DNA from: an uncultured Gammaproteobacteria bacterium
GTDB taxonomy: Bacteria > Pseudomonadota > Gammaproteobacteria > Arenicellales > Poriferihabitantaceae
DNA: 34,239 nt
Assembly (NCBI GenBank): GCA_947259885.1
Contig: CAMYNW010000031.1
Location: 1 to 34,239 of the forward strand
Direction: 5' to 3'
Positions 23,391 to 31,536 of this stretch are shown here, in pieces. The translations under genes were made by a program, and so were the position numbers. Below the pieces are notes generated by a model, which was given only the letters and a program-made list of their open reading frames with translations, was not told the origin of the DNA and searched no databases. How positions within the stretch are numbered: the first letter of the stretch is position 1; every line of letters begins with the position of its first letter.

Positions 23391-23458
23391 TAGAACGCTT
23401 GCAGGCCGTATTAACGGTCGTCCATTTTCCAATTTGATGATCCCACGAGGTTATAAGA

Positions 23459-24865
23459 ATGTCTGCAGAAGTTTTGAAATTATTGAAGGATAGCGACGCA
23501 AAGTTTGTTGATCTTCGCTTTACCGACACCAAGGGCAAGGAACAGCATGTCACCTTGCCGACCACTATCGTGGACCAAGACCTGTTTGAAGAGGGAAAGA
23601 TGTTTGACGGATCTTCAATATCTGGATGGAAGGGAATTAATGAATCGGACATGATTCTAATGCCTGATGCAAATAGCGCGGTAATTGATCCGTTCACTCA
23701 GGATACTACCGTCAACCTGCGTTGCGATGTTATCGAGCCTTCTAATATGCAAGGCTATGAGCGTGATCCTCGCTCAATTGCCAAACGCGCAGAATCCTAT
23801 CTGGCTTCAACGGGAATCGGCGATACCGCCTACTTTGGTCCCGAGAATGAATTCTTCCTGTTCGATTCGGTTCACTGGGGCAACGAAATGGGACATTCAT
23901 TCTATGAAATCGATTCCTCGGAAGCCTCTTGGAATTCGTCCAAGGAATATGAGGACGGCAATATAGGCCACCGTCCCGGAGTCAAGGGTGGATACTTTCC
24001 AGTCGCGCCGGTAGACAGCCAATCGGATATTCGATCTATGATGTGTTTGACCATGGCTGAAATGGGTTTGGAAGTGGAAGTTCATCACCATGAAGTTGGC
24101 ACTGCTGGTCAGGCCGAGATAGGGTGTAAGTTCAATACACTCGTCACCAAAGCTGATGAAGTCCAAATATATAAATACGTGGTCCACAACGTGGCGCACG
24201 CTCACGGTTTGACCGCAACATTCATGCCAAAACCTATTGTCGGTGATAATGGAAGTGGAATGCATGTGCATCAGTCTATTTCTAAAGCAGGCGAAAATGT
24301 ATTTGCAGGCGATCAGTACGGCGGCTTGAGTGAAACCGCGCTCTATTATATTGGTGGTGTTTTTAAACATGCACGTGCAATCAATGCCTTTGCCAATGCA
24401 AGTACCAACAGTTACAAGCGCCTTGTGCCCGGATTTGAAGCGCCAGTATTGTTAGCGTACTCCGCACGAAATCGGTCGGCATCTTGTCGTATACCTCACG
24501 TTCCCAATCCAAAGGGTCGCCGGATTGAAATTCGATTCCCGGATTCCACTGCGAATCCGTATCTGGCGTTTGCCGCGATGTTAATGGCCGGACTCGATGG
24601 AATTCAAAACAAAATCCATCCTGGAGAGCCTGGTGACAAAGACTTATACGATTTGCCCCCTGAAGAAGAGAAAAAAATCGCCACCGTAGCGCACAGCTTC
24701 GACCTGGCCTTAGATGCTTTAGATCAGGATCGTGAATTCCTGCTGGCAGGCGGCGTATTCAGTGATGAATCGATTGATGCTTACATTGATCTTAAGATGG
24801 AAGAGGTTCAGCGTCTGAGGATGGCCACGCACCCCATTGAGTTTGATATGTACTATAGCGTTTAA
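23459..24865 (+). CDS. glnA: Glutamine synthetase, type I-beta
   Basis: Makes glutamine from glutamate, ammonia and ATP; a dodecamer in the cytoplasm. The 468 residues match the enteric enzyme in length. MFDGSSISGWKGINESDM near 47-64 (with the DGSS loop), GPENEFFLFD, the HHHEVG and AGQAEIG metal-site segments, NGSGMHVHQS, and the arginine-rich NRSASCRIP are all present. The adenylylation site is exactly Y397 in KDLYDLPPEE, marking the GlnE-regulated type. AGG lies about nine bases before the ATG. Transcription is from the sigma54 promoter at 23376, with NtrC sites upstream and an intrinsic terminator directly after the gene. Confidence 0.99.
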   Translation: MSAEVLKLLKDSDAKFVDLRFTDTKGKEQHVTLPTTIVDQDLFEEGKMFDGSSISGWKGINESDMILMPDANSAVIDPFTQDTTVNLRCDVIEPSNMQGYERDPRSIAKRAESYLASTGIGDTAYFGPENEFFLFDSVHWGNEMGHSFYEIDSSEASWNSSKEYEDGNIGHRPGVKGGYFPVAPVDSQSDIRSMMCLTMAEMGLEVEVHHHEVGTAGQAEIGCKFNTLVTKADEVQIYKYVVHNVAHAHGLTATFMPKPIVGDNGSGMHVHQSISKAGENVFAGDQYGGLSETALYYIGGVFKHARAINAFANASTNSYKRLVPGFEAPVLLAYSARNRSASCRIPHVPNPKGRRIEIRFPDSTANPYLAFAAMLMAGLDGIQNKIHPGEPGDKDLYDLPPEEEKKIATVAHSFDLALDALDQDREFLLAGGVFSDESIDAYIDLKMEEVQRLRMATHPIEFDMYYSV

Positions 24866-24877
24866 TGATTTTGCGAC

Positions 24878-24902
24878 GCCCCCTTTAAGGGGGCTTTTTT
24901 TT
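24878..24902 (+). terminator. Rho-independent terminator after glnA
   Basis: GCCCCC pairs with GGGGGC around TTTAA and is followed by eight T residues. It starts 12 bases after the glnA stop. It should separate most glnA transcripts from ntrBC, with some read-through under strong induction as in enterics. Confidence 0.93.
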
Positions 24903-24909
24903 AACCAGG

Positions 24910-24930
24910 TATGCACCATGTTGGTGCATA
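24910..24930. promoter_or_regulatory. Perfect palindromic NtrC box upstream of ntrB
   Basis: TATGCACCA, spacer TGT, TGGTGCATA: 9-bp perfect arms that contain the full NtrC consensus TGCACCA-N3-TGGTGCA. It lies between the glnA terminator and the ntrB ATG, 32 bp before the latter. In enteric bacteria an NtrC site at the same place (glnLp) represses the ntrBC promoter. The likely role is negative autoregulation. A TTGTCA at 24933-24938 just downstream resembles a -35 box, but a matching -10 would fall almost on the start codon. Confidence 0.88.
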
Positions 24931-24962
24931 CTTTGTCAGATTGCCCGTTTTGATGTGATTTT

Positions 24963-26030
24963 ATGGACTGCTCTCGGATACTGCATAACCTAGCTACTTG
25001 TGTCGTGTTGCTCGACCGTGAATATGGTATCCAATATTTGAACGAATCCGCCGAAACACTGATGAATACCAGTCTGAATCGAGCCAGTGGTATGCAGCTA
25101 TATAAACTTATACGTGCTGATCAGCAGTTGCTCACAGCATGTGAGAAAGTGCTTGAAGGTTGCGGTGAAATGAGACTGAGAAATCATGAATTGACGCTGA
25201 CATCTCATGTTACAGAGAAACAGGTCGATTGCATTATCAATCGGATTGATCTCGATGACAGGGTAATGTTGATGCTGGAACTCAATGAAATTGAAGGCGT
25301 GAGTAAAATAACCCGGGACGAGGAGTTTTTGCAGCGTCATCAGTCCAATCAAGCCATTATCCGCGGCTTGGCACATGAAATTCGAAATCCCTTAGGCGGT
25401 ATTCGAGGTGCCGCGCAGCTCATGGCGGATGAAGCAGGAAGCGAAGAATTTATAGAGTACACCCGAATCATTATTCGAGAAACCGATAGACTGACTAGCC
25501 TTGTGAACCGAATGCAGTCTCAGACCCGCGTAGATCTTGAGCAACGAGTTAACATTCACCAAGTCATTGAGCATGTGCGACAGCTTGTGATGGCGGACGG
25601 TGAACCGTTATTTAAGATGGAGTTCGACTACGATCCGAGCCTTCCAGCAGTGACAGGAAATCAAGATCTGCTAACCCAGGCCTTCATGAACGTGCTTCGA
25701 AACGCCGCTGAAGCAGTTGAAGCAATGGGAGTCAAAGGAGTCATTCAGTTACGTACACGCATTGATCATTTGGTGCTTGAGGGGGCCAGGAAACAGGTAG
25801 TGCGAGTGGACATAATCGATAACGGGGAAGGAATAGATGACAATCTTGAGCCGAGAATTTTTGATCCAATGGTCACTGGTAAATCGAATGGCACTGGGTT
25901 GGGTCTACCTATCACAGCGGAGATCGTCACACAGCATAATGGTGCGTTGGACTTTCAGAGTAAACCCGGTCAGACCGTTTTTCGGCTGTTCTTGCCGGTG
26001 CACCTTCAGCTTCAGGGGAATCAATTATGA
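24963..26030 (+). CDS. glnL: Nitrogen sensor histidine kinase NtrB
   Basis: Cytosolic kinase/phosphatase of NtrC, controlled by PII protein; also called ntrB. The 355 residues start with a PAS domain (LDREYGIQYLNESAETLM). The phosphoacceptor is H138 in GLAHEIRNPLGGIRGAAQ, with the N box NVLRNAAEAVE, the G1 box DIIDNGEGIDD, and the G2 box GTGLGLPI. There is no membrane segment, as expected. ATG 24963 is the first start after an in-frame stop at 24951-24953; no Shine-Dalgarno is visible, so translation may be modest. The stop overlaps the ntrC start by four bases (ATGA), coupling the pair. Confidence 0.97.
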   Translation: MDCSRILHNLATCVVLLDREYGIQYLNESAETLMNTSLNRASGMQLYKLIRADQQLLTACEKVLEGCGEMRLRNHELTLTSHVTEKQVDCIINRIDLDDRVMLMLELNEIEGVSKITRDEEFLQRHQSNQAIIRGLAHEIRNPLGGIRGAAQLMADEAGSEEFIEYTRIIIRETDRLTSLVNRMQSQTRVDLEQRVNIHQVIEHVRQLVMADGEPLFKMEFDYDPSLPAVTGNQDLLTQAFMNVLRNAAEAVEAMGVKGVIQLRTRIDHLVLEGARKQVVRVDIIDNGEGIDDNLEPRIFDPMVTGKSNGTGLGLPITAEIVTQHNGALDFQSKPGQTVFRLFLPVHLQLQGNQL

Positions 26031-27436
26031 TTAGTAACACTGTCTGGGTTGTGGATGATGATGCATCGATCTCGTGGGTGATTGAAAAAGCTTTGACCAG
26101 AGCAGGATGCGCAGTTGAAAGATTTGAAAATGCAGAGGAGGCGCTAGTTGCTCTGAAAAATTCCACGCTAACGAAACCTGATGTCTTGCTATCGGACATC
26201 AGGATGGGCGGGATGAGCGGGTTTGAACTACTCGAACAGTTTAAGCAACAGATGCCAGACCTGCCGGTTATTATCATGACTGCGTTCGGAGATCTCGACA
26301 GCGCCGTTGAGTCCTATAAACACGGTGCATTTGAATATTTGACCAAACCATTCGATATTAACGAAATGGTTTCTTTGGTGGAACGCGCCAGGCAGCAGAC
26401 AGAGGTTTACACTGAGGGCCTCGAGGTATCCCAGCATACTAATCTGATGCTGGGTGAAAGCGCGCCGATTCAGGAGGTATTTAGGATTATCGGCCGACTA
26501 TCTACCTCGGATATGAATGTTCTAATACGGGGTGAATCTGGAACCGGTAAGGAACTGGTTGCCGAGGCAATCTATCAAAACAGCCCGCGAGCTGAGCGTC
26601 CCATGATCGCAATTAATACCGCTGCGATTCCGGCGGAGCTACTTGAGTCAGAACTGTTTGGCCATGAAAAAGGAGCCTTTACCGGAGCGCATCATCGGCA
26701 TATTGGAAGATTTGAACAGGCCAACGGTGGCACGCTGTTTCTTGACGAAATCGGCGATATGCCGGCGGGACTTCAAACCCGCTTGCTTCGAGTGTTATCT
26801 GAAGGTCGCTTCTACCGAGTGGGTGGTCGACAAGAGGTTCGCGTGGATGTTCGGGTGATCGCCGCGACTAACCAGGATCTTGAATCCCTGGTTGATGCAG
26901 GAGAGTTCCGAAACGACTTGTTTCATCGCCTTAACGTTATTTCGATCAATACTCCACCGTTGCGACAACGTCCTGGAGATATTCCTTTGCTAATCAATCA
27001 TTTCATGAGGCAGTCTGCAACTGATAATGGAGGGGAGAGGAAGCATTGTGCACCCGAAGCGTTAGGTGCACTGCAAAACTATCGCTGGCCGGGAAACGTG
27101 CGAGAGCTTGAAAATTTGATGAAACGGCTCTCAGTGCTGGCGCCAAGCAATACTATCCAGGTTGAAGATCTTCCTCGGGAAATTCTTGAGCAGCAAACAG
27201 AATCAGATGGCTGGCAGGTGCTATTATCGTCTCTGGCGGCTCAAAAACTGGATTCAGGAGAGAAAAAATTAATGCAGAGCCTGGGAGCGCAGTTTGAATC
27301 TGCGCTTATCCAAGTGGCCATGGCACATACCCGAGGTCACAAGCAAAAAGCCGCAGAACTGCTCGGTTGGGGTCGCAACACCCTCACTCGTAAGCTCAAG
27401 CAGCTCGATTTGGAGAAGGGGAATGCGGGCACCTGA
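26027..27436 (+). CDS. glnG: Nitrogen response regulator NtrC (sigma54 activator)
   Basis: Enhancer-binding protein that drives sigma54 promoters under nitrogen limitation; also called ntrC. The 469 residues have a receiver domain with the acidic pocket D10-D12, phosphorylation site D57 and K107; an AAA+ domain with Walker A GESGTGKE (169-176), the sigma54-contacting loop GAFTGA (216-221) and Walker B GGTLFLDE (234-241); and a C-terminal Fis-type helix-turn-helix (HKQKAAELLGWGRNTLTRKL). All functional residues are intact, so it should act on the sites upstream of glnA and ntrB. It overlaps ntrB by four bases. No clear terminator follows in the 229 bp before hflK. Confidence 0.98.
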   Translation: MISNTVWVVDDDASISWVIEKALTRAGCAVERFENAEEALVALKNSTLTKPDVLLSDIRMGGMSGFELLEQFKQQMPDLPVIIMTAFGDLDSAVESYKHGAFEYLTKPFDINEMVSLVERARQQTEVYTEGLEVSQHTNLMLGESAPIQEVFRIIGRLSTSDMNVLIRGESGTGKELVAEAIYQNSPRAERPMIAINTAAIPAELLESELFGHEKGAFTGAHHRHIGRFEQANGGTLFLDEIGDMPAGLQTRLLRVLSEGRFYRVGGRQEVRVDVRVIAATNQDLESLVDAGEFRNDLFHRLNVISINTPPLRQRPGDIPLLINHFMRQSATDNGGERKHCAPEALGALQNYRWPGNVRELENLMKRLSVLAPSNTIQVEDLPREILEQQTESDGWQVLLSSLAAQKLDSGEKKLMQSLGAQFESALIQVAMAHTRGHKQKAAELLGWGRNTLTRKLKQLDLEKGNAGT

Positions 27437-27581
27437 CTTAATACTGCTGTGGATAGTTTAAGTTGTACCTGGATCGAATGGACCATCATGCACTTCCCCT
27501 GTATCGGAACATTATGAGTTGATTCTATTCTGTTTGCCGGGTCGGTTTTGATTAACTGCGGTTACAGAGTTCGAGTTGTTG

Positions 27582-27597
27582 CAAGCAAGATTGCTTG
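27582..27597. promoter_or_regulatory. Palindrome in the hflK upstream region, possible operator
   Basis: CAAGCAA and TTGCTTG are perfect 7-bp arms around GA. It lies 68 bp before the hflK start, in the 229-bp gap after ntrC. A TACAAT at 27626-27631 could be the -10 box of the hflK promoter, but no fitting -35 is seen. A small GGGG-CAGA-CCCC hairpin (27606-27617) also occurs. The rest of the gap holds nothing I recognise. Confidence 0.35.
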
Positions 27598-27665
27598 AAG
27601 CTCACGGGGCAGACCCCAAATACAGTACAATTATCTTATTTCAAATTAACACGGAAATTTTTCCT

Positions 27666-28946
27666 ATGCCTTGGAATCAACCAGGATCAGGCGGTGATGA
27701 CCGCGACCCTTGGGGTCAGAATGATGGCCAGAACGGCAACGGCCGAAAGGGTGGTGGAGGTCGAGATGGCCCACCAGATATCGATGAGGTGTTGCGCGAC
27801 GCAAAGAAACGAATAGATTCTTTGTTTGGTGGTCGGCGTGGCGGCGGCAGCGGTGGCGGAGGGTCAGGACGGGAACGTCGCGGAGATGGCCCCAGCAGCA
27901 CCGCTATTGGCCTGTTGGTGGTGATTGGACTGGGTGTCTGGATTTTCAGCGGATTTTATACTGTCGATCAGGGTGAGCAGGCTATTGAACTACGTTTTGG
28001 GGCTTTTGCCGAAACCAAAGATGCTGGATTAAGGTGGCATTGGCCTACACCGATCGAATCCGTAGAGAAGATCAATACTCAAAATGTAAATACCGTTGAG
28101 GTTGGATATCGGGATACCGGTCGTGGAATTCAGACGGTGCCGCGAGAAGCGCTAATGTTGACCCAGGACGAGAACATTATCGACGTCCGGTTTGCGGTCC
28201 AGTATGACATTAAAGAACCCACCGATCTGCTGTTTCATGTTAGCGAGTACGACCCACAGGACATCGCTGAAAGTGTGGTTCGGGGTGCAACCGAGAGCGC
28301 CGTCAGGGAAGTGGTTGGTCGTAATTCCATGGACTTTGCGATCACTGAAGGTAGAGCCCAGCTCGCGGCAGAAACCAAGACGCTGGTGCAGGAGATTCTG
28401 GATCGATACGACACTGGAATTAACATCCGTTCGGTAGAAATGCAAAATGCCCAGCCTCCTGAGCAGGTTAAGGACGCATTCGATGACGTGGTCAAAGCAA
28501 GGGAAGACGAGGTTCGACTTAAAAGCCTGGCTCAAGCCTACGAAAACGATATTATCCCGCGCACCAGGGGCTTTGCCGCTAGAATTCTGCAGGAAGCTGA
28601 AGCGTATAAAGCTTCAGTAACAGCGCGGGCGGAAGGTGAGAGTGAAAGGTTCAACAAGGTTTTGACGGAATATTCAAAGGCGCCGGAAATAACCCGAGAT
28701 CGACTATATCTTGAAACTATGGAAGAAGTGCTGAGTAGATCCAGTAAGATTGTGATTGATCAGCAGGGCGGTAACAGTCTCATGTACCTGCCACTCGATC
28801 AGCTCATAAATCGGCGCGGTGATTCGTTATCCGCTGGTACTGAATCAGAATTGTCTGGATCCTCAAATAATAGCGTTGCTAACAGATCCTCCAGTGGGGC
28901 ACTGCGTTCATCCAGCCGCACCGTGGATCGCTCAGGGAGAAACTAA
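27666..28946 (+). CDS. hflK: FtsH protease modulator HflK
   Basis: SPFH/band-7 membrane protein that with HflC forms a large cage around the FtsH protease and tunes its activity. The start at ATG 27666 gives MPWNQPG and DDRDPWG, which match the enteric N-terminus; the same frame is open 30 codons further up but those residues are foreign to the family. GGA lies ten bases before the ATG. Residues 1-78 are Gly-, Asp- and Arg-rich and cytosolic, the membrane helix is at about 79-97, and the SPFH domain begins at TVDQGEQAIELRFG. A Ser/Asn-rich tail ends the protein. Length is 426, close to the usual 419. hflC follows after three bases. Confidence 0.97.
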   Translation: MPWNQPGSGGDDRDPWGQNDGQNGNGRKGGGGRDGPPDIDEVLRDAKKRIDSLFGGRRGGGSGGGGSGRERRGDGPSSTAIGLLVVIGLGVWIFSGFYTVDQGEQAIELRFGAFAETKDAGLRWHWPTPIESVEKINTQNVNTVEVGYRDTGRGIQTVPREALMLTQDENIIDVRFAVQYDIKEPTDLLFHVSEYDPQDIAESVVRGATESAVREVVGRNSMDFAITEGRAQLAAETKTLVQEILDRYDTGINIRSVEMQNAQPPEQVKDAFDDVVKAREDEVRLKSLAQAYENDIIPRTRGFAARILQEAEAYKASVTARAEGESERFNKVLTEYSKAPEITRDRLYLETMEEVLSRSSKIVIDQQGGNSLMYLPLDQLINRRGDSLSAGTESELSGSSNNSVANRSSSGALRSSSRTVDRSGRN

Positions 28947-28949
28947 ACC

Positions 28950-29858
28950 ATGAAATCGAAAAGCACAGTTTTCCTGATCCTTGCCGCAATCATCATCGCA
29001 GGCTTGTTCTCAGTTTTTTATTATGTCGACGAGCGTGAGCGTGCGATTAAATTCAAGTTTGGTGAAATCGTTGATTCTGATATACAGCCCGGATTGAATT
29101 GGAAGTTACCGTTTATCAACAACATCCGATATTTCGATGCCAGGGTTCAGACCATGGATGCCGATCCCGAACTGTATCTCACTATTGAAAAGAAAAACCT
29201 GGTGGTGGATTCTTTCGTCAAATGGCGGATCTCCGATGTTCACGAATACTATACTCGCCTGCAAGGGCGTATGAGCAACGCTCGTTCGCGTCTGTCGCAA
29301 CGGGTCAATGATAGTCTGCGACAGGAGTTTGGTAAACGCACAGTGCAGGAAGTGATTTCCGGGGACCGCGCCTTGATCATGGAGGTGGTACGCAAGGCGA
29401 TGGAAGAAGAGGCCAGGCTGATGGGGATTGAGGTGATTGATGTAAGGTTGAAAAGAGTTGATCTCGACCCGGCGATCAGCGAACGGGTTTATGATCGGAT
29501 GCAGGCTGAACGTCAACGTGTCGCCAAGGAGTTGAGGGCCCAGGGCGAGGAAACTGCGGAAAAAATTAGAGCCAATGCCGATCGCCAACGTGAAATCATG
29601 CTGGCCAACGCCAATCGCGACGCGGAATTAACGCGTGGTGAGGGTGACGCCGTCGCCACGTCGACTTATGCTACAGCATTTGGCAAAGACCAGGAGTTTT
29701 ATAATCTTTATCGTTCCCTGAACGCATACCGAAATACGTTTAACAGCAAGGATGACCTGATGGTAATTGATCCAAGCTCGGAGTTTTTCAGATTCTTCAA
29801 ACAGCCCAGCGGGGTCGCCGAAGGGACCGGTGAGGCAAGTTCCAACTTGCCCAACTGA
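28950..29858 (+). CDS. hflC: FtsH protease modulator HflC
   Basis: Partner of HflK in the FtsH-associated HflKC complex. The 302 residues have an N-terminal membrane helix (6-25, TVFLILAAIIIAGLFSVFYY), the SPFH start VDERERAIKFKFGEI, PGLNWKLPF, then the long helical region (ERQRVAKELRAQGEETAEKI). No protease active site is expected, and none is seen. The gene lies three bases after hflK, so it is in the same operon, and is followed by a 98-bp gap that holds a strong GC hairpin before the DUF2065 gene. Confidence 0.97.
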   Translation: MKSKSTVFLILAAIIIAGLFSVFYYVDERERAIKFKFGEIVDSDIQPGLNWKLPFINNIRYFDARVQTMDADPELYLTIEKKNLVVDSFVKWRISDVHEYYTRLQGRMSNARSRLSQRVNDSLRQEFGKRTVQEVISGDRALIMEVVRKAMEEEARLMGIEVIDVRLKRVDLDPAISERVYDRMQAERQRVAKELRAQGEETAEKIRANADRQREIMLANANRDAELTRGEGDAVATSTYATAFGKDQEFYNLYRSLNAYRNTFNSKDDLMVIDPSSEFFRFFKQPSGVAEGTGEASSNLPN

Positions 29859-29888
29859 TGGACAGCAATTAAACTCAAGATGCTGTGC

Positions 29889-29911
29889 ACGGCCGCCCTC
29901 GGGGCGGCCGT
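29889..29911 (+). repeat. Strong GC hairpin between hflC and the DUF2065 gene
   Basis: ACGGCCGCCC (29889-29898) and GGGCGGCCGT (29902-29911) are perfectly complementary 10-bp arms around TCG. No T tract follows, so it is not a canonical intrinsic terminator. Inside an operon it could protect the upstream hflKC message from 3' exonucleases and lower expression of downstream genes. The role is inferred. Confidence 0.7.
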
Positions 29912-29956
29912 ATTGCGTCCGGGTCACCGGCTCTCACATCCCTCAAGATAGGCAAT

Positions 29957-30145
29957 ATGAACTGGAATGACCTGCTGGCAGCGTTTGCGCTATATTTGGT
30001 CCTTGAAGGTATTGTCCCGTTCGCAAATCCCGGCGGCTTCAAGCACTTTATGCGCCAGATGACCGAATTGCCCGACAGCAAACTGCGCAACATTGGCCTT
30101 GGCAGCATGATCGCGGGGGCGGTCCTGTTATATCTGGTCAGATGA
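29957..30145 (+). CDS. DUF2065 (YjeT-like) small membrane protein
   Basis: A 62-residue protein with two hydrophobic helices (about 5-19, LLAAFALYLVLEGIV, and 45-60, LGSMIAGAVLLYLV) and the family core LPDSKLRNIG between them. It corresponds to YjeT of E. coli, which lies at the same place between hflC and purA. Its function is unknown. The start is ATG 29957 (MNWNDLLAAF); a longer frame from 29885 would pass through the hairpin and adds non-family residues. Confidence 0.92.
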   Translation: MNWNDLLAAFALYLVLEGIVPFANPGGFKHFMRQMTELPDSKLRNIGLGSMIAGAVLLYLVR

Positions 30146-30205
30146 CCTGGTTTCCCTCATTTGATTTATATCGCCTGATTCAGAGCACCACAACTTTATA
30201 AGTTC

Positions 30206-31498
30206 ATGTCAAACAACGTAGTTTTACTCGGCACCCAGTGGGGAGACGAAGGAAAGGGCAAGATTGTGGATTTGCTCACCGAAAAAGCAGATGCGGTTGT
30301 GCGATTCCAGGGAGGCCATAACGCGGGCCATACGCTGGTGATTAATGGTCAGAAGACGGTACTGCATCTGGTGCCCTCCGGAGCGATGCGCGAAGGGGTA
30401 GAGTGCTTGATCGGCAATGGAGTGGTGGTCAATATCGAACAATTACTTAAGGAAATAGAGGGGCTCGCGCAGATAGGGGTCAGCATTCGCGAACGACTAC
30501 TGATAAGTTTGGCTTGCCCAGTCATTCTTCCCCACCATATTGCGCTCGACCTGGCTCGGGAAGCAGCACGAGGAAATAGAGCTATTGGTACTACCGGTCG
30601 CGGTATTGGGCCGAGCTATGAAGATAAGGTGGCGCGACGTGGACTGCGCTTAGCCGATCTATTACAGCCTGATTTGTTTGCAGAAAAACTGCGTGAAGTT
30701 ATGGATTACCATAACTTTGTACTGCAACATTATTTCAAAGCAGAAACGGTTGATTATCAGCGAAGCCTTGATCAGGCGCTGGCGCAGAAAGAGCAGGTTG
30801 AAGGCCTCATAGGCGACGTTTCTGAGCGCCTTTATTTGTTGCGTAAGCTGGGCAAATCCGCAATGTTTGAGGGGGCACAAGGCATGTTGCTTGACGTCGA
30901 TCATGGTACGTATCCATTTGTGACCTCGTCCAATACAGTTGCTGCCGCGGCTGCAGTGGGAAGTGGAGTGGGTCCGCTGGAACTTGATCACGTGCTGGGT
31001 ATCGTGAAGGCTTACACGACCAGAGTTGGTTCCGGTCCATTCCCTACCGAATTGTTCGATGATGTTGGTAAACGTCTCGGAGAAAGGGGGCATGAGTTCG
31101 GCGCGACCACTGGCCGACCCCGTCGCTGCGGATGGCTGGATGTTGCGGCGTTGCGGCGATCAGCGCAGGTGTGCGGTCTAAGTGCATTATGTGTAACTAA
31201 GCTGGATGTCATGGACGGTCTGGAAAGCGTGCGAATATGTATTGGCTACAAGCTGGATGGAAAACAAATAGACCTGCCACCCTACGGTGCCGAGAGTATG
31301 GCACGTTGCGTCCCGGTTTATGAAGACCTGCCTGGTTGGAGTGAGTCAACCGAGGGGGTGCGCGAGTATGATCGGCTACCGCACCAGGCACGCGCTTATT
31401 TAGATCGGGTGGCACAACTAATGGAATTGCCAATAGATATCGTCTCTACTGGTGCCGAGCGTGATGACACGATAATCCTCAGGCATCCTTTTGCCTGA
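30206..31498 (+). CDS. purA: Adenylosuccinate synthetase
   Basis: First committed step from IMP to AMP, joining aspartate using GTP. The 430 residues are standard. The N-terminal GTP/IMP site QWGDEGKGK (11-19) contains the catalytic Asp14, and GGHNAGHT holds His42. TTGRGIGPSYEDK, the FEGAQGMLLDVDHGTYPFVTSSN segment (split in two blocks) and TTGRPRRCGWLD follow in order. The ATG at 30206 gives the family N-terminus; the ribosome site is weak. It lies 60 bp after the DUF2065 gene and 38 bp before gabD, so it is likely in one transcript with its neighbours. Confidence 0.98.
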   Translation: MSNNVVLLGTQWGDEGKGKIVDLLTEKADAVVRFQGGHNAGHTLVINGQKTVLHLVPSGAMREGVECLIGNGVVVNIEQLLKEIEGLAQIGVSIRERLLISLACPVILPHHIALDLAREAARGNRAIGTTGRGIGPSYEDKVARRGLRLADLLQPDLFAEKLREVMDYHNFVLQHYFKAETVDYQRSLDQALAQKEQVEGLIGDVSERLYLLRKLGKSAMFEGAQGMLLDVDHGTYPFVTSSNTVAAAAAVGSGVGPLELDHVLGIVKAYTTRVGSGPFPTELFDDVGKRLGERGHEFGATTGRPRRCGWLDVAALRRSAQVCGLSALCVTKLDVMDGLESVRICIGYKLDGKQIDLPPYGAESMARCVPVYEDLPGWSESTEGVREYDRLPHQARAYLDRVAQLMELPIDIVSTGAERDDTIILRHPFA

Positions 31499-31536
31499 CT
31501 ATGACCCAGTAACTAATTTAGAATTTGGAGAACCCA

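Noticed and set aside
24922..24937. Sigma54-like TGG...TTGT just after the NtrC box before ntrB
   Set aside because: The -12 element has GT in place of the nearly invariant GC, and it overlaps the NtrC palindrome; the match comes from the palindrome itself.
27576..27665. Thirty-codon N-terminal extension of hflK
   Set aside because: HflK proteins begin with M-x-WNQPG, which is met at ATG 27666 with a GGA ahead; the extension has no family similarity.
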